Origin: Streptosporangiaceae bacterium
Lineage (GTDB): Bacteria; Actinomycetota; Actinomycetes; Streptosporangiales; Streptosporangiaceae
Reading direction: 5' to 3'
Length of the DNA stretch: 13,823 bases
NCBI GenBank assembly: GCA_030045175.1
Contig: JASIBM010000523.1
Coordinates: 1-13,823, forward strand
The position numbers and the translations under genes are program-made. The notes beneath the pieces are model-generated. The model searched no databases, had not been told where the DNA came from, and was given only the letters and a program-made list of their open reading frames with translations. Of the stretch, positions 5,307 through 11,840 are shown piece after piece; position 1 is the stretch's first letter, and each line of letters opens with the position of its first letter.

Positions 5307-5957
5307 ATGGCGTCATCAGCACTGCTGATCATGGACGTGCAGACGGGTATCGTAGAGCGCTTCGCCGGCGACCCCGAGTACCTGAGCAGGCTGGCGACCG
5401 CGATCACCGCCGCCCGTGCCGCCGGCGTCGGCGTCATCTACGTGACCGTGGCGTTCCGCCCCGGCTACCCCGAAGTCAGCCCGCTGAACAAGAGCTTCGC
5501 CGCGCTCGCCGGCAGCGGCCGGTTCACCGACTCCGATCCCGCCACGCACGTGCACCCGGCCATCGCGCCCGCGCCCGGCGAGGTAGTCGTGACCAAGCGC
5601 CGGGTCTCGGCCTTCGCAGGCAGCGACCTGGACGTGGTGCTGCGCGCCGCCGGCACCGATACCCTGGTCCTGGCCGGAATCGCCACCAGCGGCGTGGTGC
5701 TGTCCACCCTCCGCCAGGCCGCCGACCTGGACTACCACCTCATCGTCCTGGAAGACGGCTGCCTCGACGCCGACCCCGAGGTCCACGCCGTGCTGACCGG
5801 CAAGGTGTTCCCCCGCCAGGCAGACGTCACCACCATCGCCGACTGGACCGCCAGCCTGTCGTTATGGCTAGTTGCAGCCTGGCTCCGGCTGCTTGGTGAG
5901 GTCCTCCTTGAGGCCGTCATAGCCCTGCTCGAACCAGTCGGTGAGGAAGCTGCCTAG
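5307..5957 (+). CDS. Isochorismatase-like cysteine hydrolase family protein lacking the nucleophilic Cys
   Basis: 216 residues from ATG 5307, with AGGGAGG 5 nt upstream (the in-frame ATG 5286 is less well placed). The fold is clear: SALLIMDVQTGIVERF with Asp10, VVVTKRRVSAFAGSDLD with Lys97, and GIATSGVVLSTLRQAADLDY, where cysteine hydrolases have T-x-x-C; here that position is Val130. A subgroup of actinobacterial homologues shares TSGVVLST, so this may be normal for the clade, but cysteine-based amide hydrolysis is then unlikely. Family homology ends around DWTASL (residue 186). The last 30 residues are a hydrophobic helix-like tail read from DNA antisense to the end of the RHS gene (5868-5957), so the two genes converge and overlap by 90 bp. 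The substrate is unknown. Confidence 0.75.
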   Translation: MASSALLIMDVQTGIVERFAGDPEYLSRLATAITAARAAGVGVIYVTVAFRPGYPEVSPLNKSFAALAGSGRFTDSDPATHVHPAIAPAPGEVVVTKRRVSAFAGSDLDVVLRAAGTDTLVLAGIATSGVVLSTLRQAADLDYHLIVLEDGCLDADPEVHAVLTGKVFPRQADVTTIADWTASLSLWLVAAWLRLLGEVLLEAVIALLEPVGEEAA

Positions 5958-8900
5958 CTGGTTCTCGCTGACCTCCTGGCCCACTCCGAAGACGTTGACC
6001 CCGAGACCGAGGATGCTCATTCCGCACGCGAGCTGACTGCCGCCGTCGCAGGTCCACAGCGTGGTGGCGGCGTTCAGGCCGAACCCTGCGCCCTCGGTGA
6101 ACGCGCTAACGGCCGCGACTCCGGCTTCCAGGCTCGTGACGGCTTCCGCGCTGCCGAGTGCGCCAAGCAGGAGCACGTCAAGGCCGCCTGAGGCAATGGT
6201 CAGCGCCGTGAGGCCCGCGCCGAGGCCGATGATGCCTATCCACTTGCCCGCGGTCTGAAGTTCCTCGTTGGTCTGCTGGCTCCACCAGGTGCTCGGCTGG
6301 TACCAGGCGAGGCCGAGCGGGTCCGCGTCGTTCACCGGGTTGTCCGCGGCGTACCCGTACGCGCTCAGGGTGAGGCTGACCAAGGGGTCAGCGCTGATGA
6401 ACTGCCCGGTGGCGGGATCGTAGTAGCGCGCCTGCAAGTAGATGTAGCCGCTCTCGGCGTCGGTGTACTGGCCCTGGTACTGCAGAGCCGTGGTGACCGT
6501 GCCGGTATGGCTGATGACCGCGCCGTAAGAGCTGTAGCTATACGTGCCGACGACCGCGCCCGATGAGCTGGTGAGCAGGCGGGTGCTGCCTTGCGCGTCG
6601 TCCAGCAGGTAGGTGGCCGTGCCGCCGGCGATCTGCTCGATGGGCTGGCCGGCTGGGCCGTAGATGTAGCTGGTCGATCCCGCGCTGATCAGCAGCGGGA
6701 CGGTCCCTGACTGGTCCCAGGCGAACGACGTCGTATTGCCGCCGACGGTCTTGGACATACGCAGGCCGTCGCCGTCGTAGGAGTACGTAGCGACGGAGCC
6801 GTAGCCGGTCAGCTCGCCTGCCTGGTCGTAGGTCAGCGTGGTGCCCGGCTGGCCGGCCACGCTGACCCCCGTTCTGTTGCCCTGCGTGTCATAGCTGTAG
6901 GTCGTAGTCTGGGTGCCGCCCGGCGTCGCGGTCGTGATCTCGACTGCCGCGAGTTCCCATCGGTCCTTAACCGGCGCCGTGTCGTTAATCGCTACCACGC
7001 TCCCGGCGCTCGCCAGGGCGCCGGTCTGCTGCACCCAGGCCGTGCTCGATCCCTTGGTGTCGAGGTACTGATGAACGACTGTCTGCCCCTCGCCCGCGGT
7101 TCTAGCTATGGCGTGCTCGGAGTCCTCGCCGACAGCCCACACGAGCGAGTCGGGTCCGGTTGTGGTGAGCGACGTCGCGGGCGCGCCGGTCGCGGCGTGG
7201 GCGGCGACGTAGGCACCCGCCTTGGCCGACGCGCCGGTGAAGGTGGCGACGGTGATCGACCCGTCATAACCCTTGTCCGCCAGCGTGGCGGTGATCTTGG
7301 CCGATGCGACCACGGCGCTGGCGTAGGCCTGCCATACCTCGGCGGTGCCATGCTCGGCGTTGGACCGGACAACCAGGGCCCAGGTCAGGCCCGCGCCGGT
7401 GACGCTGGTGACCTTCTGGTGCTTGCTCGTCGGGCCGTTGGCGGAGATGAAGGCCAGGAGCAGCTCACCTGGCGCCTTGGTTGTCACGGGCGGGGAGGTG
7501 ATCTTGGCGGTCTTGGCGGTCTCGTTGGCGGACACTATGTCGTCGGTGGCCGGTGGCACCGCCGTGGCGGTCTGGGTAGCGGAGGTGAGCTCACCATCGG
7601 CGTTGTACGCCATCGTCGCGCCACTGGGGAGTCCGGTCAGATCACCTGCCGCGTCGTAACTGTAGCTGCCGCCCGAGCCGTCCGACGACAGCTGGCTGAG
7701 CTGCGTGTAGCTGTAGTTGGCAGTCCCGGACAGGGCTCCGCTCTGTGCCGCGGAGGCCAGCAGGCCAAGGTTGTTCCTTGTGTAGGTGAAGCTGGCCAGC
7801 GTGGAGGCCGCGGTCGAGTCCGTGATCGACAGGAGCTGATCGGCGGCGTCAAATGTGGACGTCGCGGTGACGCCGTTCGGGTACGCCTCCGTGGTGAGGT
7901 TGCCGTCGGCGTCGTAGCTGAACTTGGTGGTGTTGCCGAGCCAGTCGGAGACGGCGGTCAGCTGCCCGGCCCCGTCGTAGGTGCGGGTGACGTTCTGCCC
8001 ATTGGGATAGGTCAGGGTGGTCAGCAGTCCGGCGGGGTCGTAACCGTAGCCAACGGTGGCCCCGGCCCCATTGGTCACGCTGATTAGGTGGCCGTCGGCA
8101 TCATAGGTGTAGTCGGTGGTGCCGGTGCCGTCAGTCATCTCGGACCGCTGGCCGTCCGCGTCGTAGGCGATCGACACGTCTGGGGTGACGCCGTCGGAGT
8201 AGTCGATCGCAGTCAACTCGTTGTCACCGTCGTATTCGTAGAGGGTGACCTGGCCCGAGGGGTAGGTGATGCTGGTCCTGTTTCCGTCGGCGTCATATCC
8301 GTAGCTGGTCACGTTGCCGAGCGGATCGGTGACCGTGGCCACCTGGTTGAGCCCGTCGTACGTATACGAGGTCGTCGCGCCGACGGCGTTGACCTGCGTG
8401 ATCAGATTGCCATCGCCGTCGTAGCTCCTCGTGGTCGAGGTACCGTCCGGGCGGGTCTCCTTGATTTGCTCATTGTCGCCGTTGTACTGGTAGGTGGTAA
8501 CCTGCCCCGCCGGGTCGGTGGCCTTCACCTCGTTGCCGTCGCCATCGTAGGCATAGGTGGTGGTCTGGCCGTCCGGGTTGGTCACCGAGGTAATCTCACC
8601 ATCGGCATCGTAGGTCGTCGCCGTGGTGCCGGCCACCGCGGGACTGCCCGCAGATGGGCACGAGATCTGCGCCTGGGTGGCGTTCGGCGACGCCATGCAG
8701 GTTCGCTCGCCGTCGGCGTCATAGGCGTACGCCGTCGTGTCCGTGACGCCCGAGGACGGCGATACGCTGACGGACGCAACGTCGCCGTACTCGTCGTAGG
8801 TGTAGGACGTCACGTTGCCGTCCGGGTCGGTGACAGCGGTGATGTCGCCCGGATGGGAGTCGCCGTAGGCGTAGGTCGTGACGTTACCGAGCGGGTCGGT

Positions 8901-10682
8901 GACGGACAGCAGGTTGCCTTCGGCGTCATAGTCGTAGCTGGTGACCTCGCCCAGAGGGCTCGTCTTGGTGAGCAACTCGTTGAGGCTGTTGTAGGTGTAG
9001 CTGGTGGTGTTGCCGAGCGGATCAGTGGTGCTCAGCAGGTTGCCGTCGCTGTCGTAGGTGTCGGTAGTGACGTTGCCGTTCGGGTCGGTCACGGACGCCA
9101 CGCCGTTCGTCAGCGGATCGTAGGCATAGCTGGTCGTGGCGGCGGCGGCGGTACCCACCGCCGCGGTCACCGAGATCAGCTCGAAGTCGGCGTAGTCGTA
9201 CACGGTGACGTTGCCGTCGGGATCGGTCATCGTAGTGGTCCCGCCGGAATCGGATGACGGGTCACCGGAGTAGCTCCAGGTGGTCGTGTTGCCATCCGGG
9301 TCCTCCTGGGACACGACCTGGTCGCTGCCGTTGTAGGTGTTCGTGGTGACGCCGCCGCGCGGGTCGGTCACGGTCAGCAGCAAATGGCCAGAGTCGTAGC
9401 CGAAGGACCAGGCGTTGCCCGCAGGGTCGGTCGCGCTGACGAGATTGCCGTTGGAGTCGTAGCCGTAGGTCCAGATCCGGCCAAGGGGGTCGGTGACGGT
9501 CGCCACGTGTGAGCCGCTGTAGGTGAACGTGAGCTGGCGCCCGGCCGGGTCAGTCACGCTGGTCAGCTGCCCGGCACCGTTGTAGGACAAGTCGGTGACG
9601 TAGCCGTTGGGGTCGGACTCGCTGGTGAGTTCACCGCTAGCGGAGAAGTTGTACCGGACTTGGCTGCGGTACCTGACGAACGTGTAGCTGCCGTCGGAGT
9701 TCTCGGTCAGCGACGCGAGCACGTCGGGTGGCGCGGTGTAGCCGCCTGAGCTGCCGGGGGTGAAGGTCACGGTCGAGCCGTCTTCCTGGGTGACCGTGAC
9801 GTCGCCCGACGCGTCCGTGGACAGGGACATGCCGTAGCTGAAGGCCCAGCCGTAACCGAACGGTCCGGCCACGTCGGCCTGGCTGGATGAGTAGGTACGG
9901 GTCAAGTCGAGCGGAACGCCACGGCCCGGTACCGAGAAGTCGACGAACTGCTGCCAGAAGGCGCCCGTCGCGCAATTCACTGGCTCTTCGGACGAGCACG
10001 TCGTCGGGTCCTGGCTGGGGTTCGGCGCGCCACCCTGCTGAGCGGACGTCGGCACGGTGCCCAGCGTGAACTGCAAGGTTCCCGAACTGCTCACGCAGGT
10101 CGAGCCTGAGACCAAGTTCGAGGACCACTGGATCGGGTAGACCCCCCAGTCGTCGTAGGTGTGGGTGAACGTGACGGCGACATCTCCGTCCGGCACACCG
10201 GAGAAGTCGACGACGTCCTCTGTCCCGTCGCCCCAGTCGACGTCTCCTTCGAACGTGCAGCCGGTGGTGTCGCCATCGCTGTAGAGCGAGAACGACACAT
10301 CGGGATCGGTGCTCGCGCAGTCGGGAAACGTGTCACCGAAGCACGGCGCCGAGCCGGTCGCCTGCTCCAGCTTGATCGCCTTCGCGGGCGTGCGATGCGG
10401 GCCCTTGGGCGCTGGGCCGGGCGACAGACTCGGCCCGCGCCGGGTGCTGGTCCCGTCCCGGGCACTGGTTCCCTGCCCGGTGTCGGATTCATGCCCTGCG
10501 CTCGCCCCAGTCGTGCGCGTGACCACCGGCACCCGCCAGGCTGGCGAACTGACCGGCCGACCGGCCGTGACCGCTAGGGCGACGGCCGACGAGCCCGGCG
10601 AGCCTGGGACGATTAGCGAGAATCCCGCCAGGGCAACCGCCATTATCAGGCAATCTGCGAACCTACGCGAACGACCGTGCAT
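5868..10682 (-). CDS. Secreted PKD-DUF6531-RHS/YD-repeat protein (polymorphic-toxin-like)
   Basis: 1604 residues from ATG 10680-10682, preceded by GGGGGG 7 nt upstream; starts further out (to 10829) would precede the signal peptide. Domains in order: Sec signal (1-40: basic HGRSRR, then DCLIMAVALAGFSLIV); Ser/Thr/Gly/Pro-rich linker (40-105); PKD-like domain with FEGDVDWGDGTEDV (about 110-210); DUF6531 start with VNCATGAFWQQFVDF and FGYGWAFSYG (about 230-320); roughly 25-30 YD repeats (about 340-1030, typically DPxGNVTxYxYDxxGNLxSVT); a foreign beta-rich insert (about 1035-1255); last YD repeats; RHS core LDDAQGSTRLLT, YLQARYYDPATGQFISADP and NDADPLGL (Asp1454). After the core come about 145 residues of Gly/Ala-rich hydrophobic sequence. 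RHS shells encapsulate a C-terminal effector and often cleave next to DPxGL. No known toxin motif is recognisable in this tip and no immunity gene follows. Confidence 0.85.
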   Translation of the reverse strand: MHGRSRRFADCLIMAVALAGFSLIVPGSPGSSAVALAVTAGRPVSSPAWRVPVVTRTTGASAGHESDTGQGTSARDGTSTRRGPSLSPGPAPKGPHRTPAKAIKLEQATGSAPCFGDTFPDCASTDPDVSFSLYSDGDTTGCTFEGDVDWGDGTEDVVDFSGVPDGDVAVTFTHTYDDWGVYPIQWSSNLVSGSTCVSSSGTLQFTLGTVPTSAQQGGAPNPSQDPTTCSSEEPVNCATGAFWQQFVDFSVPGRGVPLDLTRTYSSSQADVAGPFGYGWAFSYGMSLSTDASGDVTVTQEDGSTVTFTPGSSGGYTAPPDVLASLTENSDGSYTFVRYRSQVRYNFSASGELTSESDPNGYVTDLSYNGAGQLTSVTDPAGRQLTFTYSGSHVATVTDPLGRIWTYGYDSNGNLVSATDPAGNAWSFGYDSGHLLLTVTDPRGGVTTNTYNGSDQVVSQEDPDGNTTTWSYSGDPSSDSGGTTTMTDPDGNVTVYDYADFELISVTAAVGTAAAATTSYAYDPLTNGVASVTDPNGNVTTDTYDSDGNLLSTTDPLGNTTSYTYNSLNELLTKTSPLGEVTSYDYDAEGNLLSVTDPLGNVTTYAYGDSHPGDITAVTDPDGNVTSYTYDEYGDVASVSVSPSSGVTDTTAYAYDADGERTCMASPNATQAQISCPSAGSPAVAGTTATTYDADGEITSVTNPDGQTTTYAYDGDGNEVKATDPAGQVTTYQYNGDNEQIKETRPDGTSTTRSYDGDGNLITQVNAVGATTSYTYDGLNQVATVTDPLGNVTSYGYDADGNRTSITYPSGQVTLYEYDGDNELTAIDYSDGVTPDVSIAYDADGQRSEMTDGTGTTDYTYDADGHLISVTNGAGATVGYGYDPAGLLTTLTYPNGQNVTRTYDGAGQLTAVSDWLGNTTKFSYDADGNLTTEAYPNGVTATSTFDAADQLLSITDSTAASTLASFTYTRNNLGLLASAAQSGALSGTANYSYTQLSQLSSDGSGGSYSYDAAGDLTGLPSGATMAYNADGELTSATQTATAVPPATDDIVSANETAKTAKITSPPVTTKAPGELLLAFISANGPTSKHQKVTSVTGAGLTWALVVRSNAEHGTAEVWQAYASAVVASAKITATLADKGYDGSITVATFTGASAKAGAYVAAHAATGAPATSLTTTGPDSLVWAVGEDSEHAIARTAGEGQTVVHQYLDTKGSSTAWVQQTGALASAGSVVAINDTAPVKDRWELAAVEITTATPGGTQTTTYSYDTQGNRTGVSVAGQPGTTLTYDQAGELTGYGSVATYSYDGDGLRMSKTVGGNTTSFAWDQSGTVPLLISAGSTSYIYGPAGQPIEQIAGGTATYLLDDAQGSTRLLTSSSGAVVGTYSYSSYGAVISHTGTVTTALQYQGQYTDAESGYIYLQARYYDPATGQFISADPLVSLTLSAYGYAADNPVNDADPLGLAWYQPSTWWSQQTNEELQTAGKWIGIIGLGAGLTALTIASGGLDVLLLGALGSAEAVTSLEAGVAAVSAFTEGAGFGLNAATTLWTCDGGSQLACGMSILGLGVNVFGVGQEVSENQLGSFLTDWFEQGYDGLKEDLTKQPEPGCN
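6910..7575 (-). other. Beta-rich extracellular module inserted inside the YD-repeat shell
   Basis: Between two ordinary YD segments (ending YNADGELTSATQT and resuming TTTYSYDTQGNRTGVSV) lie about 220 residues with no YD character. They contain GELLLAFISANGP, VTGAGLTWALVVRSN, GTAEVWQAYAS, GYDGSITVATFTGA, SLVWAVGEDSEHAIARTAGE and DRWELAAVEIT. I have seen this jelly-roll-like layout (a 'GAGLTWxLVxRxN...GTAEVWxA' module) in other actinobacterial surface proteins near PKD or fibronectin modules, where binding to carbohydrate is often supposed. The boundaries are judged by where the YD pattern stops and restarts. Confidence 0.6.
7590..9640 (-). repeat. Imperfect tandem YD-repeat-encoding array
   Basis: The DNA carries a degenerate repeat with a period of about 60-66 bp. 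On the plus strand it shows as GTCGTAGGTGTAG-like blocks alternating with GTTGCCGAGCGGGTCGGTGAC-like blocks. It encodes the roughly 21-residue YD repeats of the RHS protein. Units differ at many positions, so this is protein-level repetition rather than recent DNA amplification. It explains the long antisense open frames on the plus strand here. Confidence 0.75.
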
Positions 10683-10712
10683 CGCTATACCCCCCAAAGC
10701 GGGGGCTCTTAA

Positions 10713-10737
10713 GCGATCGGCAAAGCAAGCCGATCGC
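10713..10737. promoter_or_regulatory. 9-bp inverted repeat in the RHS gene leader
   Basis: GCGATCGGC (10713-10721) and GCCGATCGC (10729-10737) form a perfect stem with a 7-nt loop, ending 31 bp before the RHS start codon and just ahead of its ribosome site. In the transcript it would fold as a stable hairpin. It could be an operator or a translational control element. Confidence 0.4.
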
Positions 10738-10800
10738 AACGCCCCAACTCGCGCAATCATAGGCTTCTGCCCATCATGCAGCAAGTGGCGATTGGAAGCG

Positions 10801-10875
10801 TAGTTAATCATCATAATTCGCCAATTCAATGGCGGTATTTGACCATGGTCTTTGGCTAGCAGCTAGCAGCTAGCA
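10801..10875 (-). promoter_or_regulatory. AT-rich promoter-like region of the RHS gene with dyads and a heptamer repeat
   Basis: 10801-10850 is far more AT-rich than the rest of the window and contains minus-strand TATGAT, a TAnnnT -10-like box. It also carries a CGCCA/TGGCG dyad (10819-10834) and the perfect palindrome GACCATGGTC (10841-10850). Directly behind lie three perfect tandem copies of GCTAGCA (10855-10875). A start here would give an RHS leader of over 100 nt. No confident -35 is visible. The rest of the 10683-11043 gap holds no supportable gene. Confidence 0.35.
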
Positions 10876-10972
10876 GGGGCACGGCGGGATCGCTTCGCGC
10901 CGGGAACAGCCGCGCCCGTCGCGGTCTCGATGAAGGGTATGGCTCGTGCGCGTCGTTACCCGTCCGACTTGA

Positions 10973-10986
10973 CCGATGCGCATCGG
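10973..10986. promoter_or_regulatory. Perfect 14-bp palindrome between dps and the RHS gene
   Basis: CCGATGCGCATCGG reads the same on both strands. It lies 58 bp downstream of the dps stop and about 290 bp upstream of the RHS start. It could bind a dimeric regulator. It has no T-tract, so it is not an intrinsic terminator. Confidence 0.3.
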
Positions 10987-11043
10987 GAGAGCATCGAGCC
11001 CGATACTGCCCTGCCTGGCCGCAGGTGACCCAGGCAGGTGCCT

Positions 11044-11718
11044 TTACGCGTGGACCAGCGGCGTGTCCACCAGGTGCTCGGCGAGGAACCAGGCTTCCAG
11101 CTCGCCGGTACGAATCACATCGGAGACCAGCAGGTCGTTGGTTCCGTCGTCGCCCATGTCGGCAGCCCTGGCCGCCGCGTCGTGCGAATCGATCAGGATC
11201 GTCTCGTGCGCCTCAAGCAGCCGCGACAGCATCGCAGGAACCTCCTCGGCGCCGTTCGGCGGCCGCGGGATCGTGGTGATCTCCGCGACGTGCCTGGGGT
11301 CGCCGACCGCCACCCCGCCGAGCGTCTGCACGCGCTCCGCGATCGCGTCGACCAGTTCAAGTTGCTCGCCCGCGTGCTTGTCCAGAAGCAGGTGCAACTG
11401 GTAAAAGGTAGGGCCGCGCATCAGCCAGTGATGCTTCTTATACAAGGCGTACAGGATCTGGGTATTCGCGAGGATAATGTTCAGCCGCTCGCACGAATAC
11501 AGCCGCGCGTCATATGACAGCCCAAGCGGAAACTGCCGGACGGTTCCGAATTCCTGTACCTCGGCCCCACGTTGATGCAGCCATGGCTGGCTGGATACCG
11601 GCCGTCTAGCCCTGCCATCTCCGTTGGCGGATCTCTTGCTTGTCGTCCGCGATGCATGCCCAGCCTGATGCCCGGATGTGGCTGATGGCTCCCCTGCACT
11701 AGATGTCCTCGATGGCAC
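11044..11718 (-). CDS. dps: Dps family DNA-protection/ferritin-like protein
   Basis: 224 residues from GTG 11716-11718, which has AAGGGGGG 4 nt upstream. The Dps four-helix bundle begins at about residue 52 (EVQEFGTVRQFPLGLSYDAR). The ferroxidase set is complete with the canonical spacing: His97 (KKHHW), His109 (YQLHLL), Asp113 (LLDKH), Asp124 (LVDAI) and Glu128 (IAERV). The C-terminus GDDGTNDLLVSDVIRTGELE and WFLAEHLVDTPL is typical. Dps dodecamers oxidise and store iron with peroxide and can coat DNA. Residues 1-50 form a Ser/Arg-rich, disordered-looking tail with at least six Arg/Lys, of the sort used by other Dps proteins to bind DNA. No recognisable peroxide- or iron-regulator box was identified upstream. 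A later start would remove only the tail, so the N-terminus is the least certain part. Confidence 0.9.
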   Translation of the reverse strand: MPSRTSSAGEPSATSGHQAGHASRTTSKRSANGDGRARRPVSSQPWLHQRGAEVQEFGTVRQFPLGLSYDARLYSCERLNIILANTQILYALYKKHHWLMRGPTFYQLHLLLDKHAGEQLELVDAIAERVQTLGGVAVGDPRHVAEITTIPRPPNGAEEVPAMLSRLLEAHETILIDSHDAAARAADMGDDGTNDLLVSDVIRTGELEAWFLAEHLVDTPLVHA

Positions 11719-11840
11719 TGGGCCCCCCTTTTCCCCCGGCGAACTCTGGTCCCAGTACTGCTGAGAATAACTCTGGTGCCATAAGCCAGCGGTGCTGGGG
11801 CCTAGCTATACCTGTCCGCCAGCATGCACGGCGTCGCAGG

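Noticed and set aside
7071..9257. Two long plus-strand open frames (338 and 389 codons) in one phase separated by a single stop, opposite the RHS gene
   Set aside because: Their Val/Gly/Asp-repetitive translation is the complement of the YD repeats; no start context or family is recognisable. Shadow of a GC-rich repetitive gene.
7590..9640. Regularly spaced repeats considered as a CRISPR array
   Set aside because: Repeats are degenerate, contiguous and in frame within an open reading frame, with no unique spacers.
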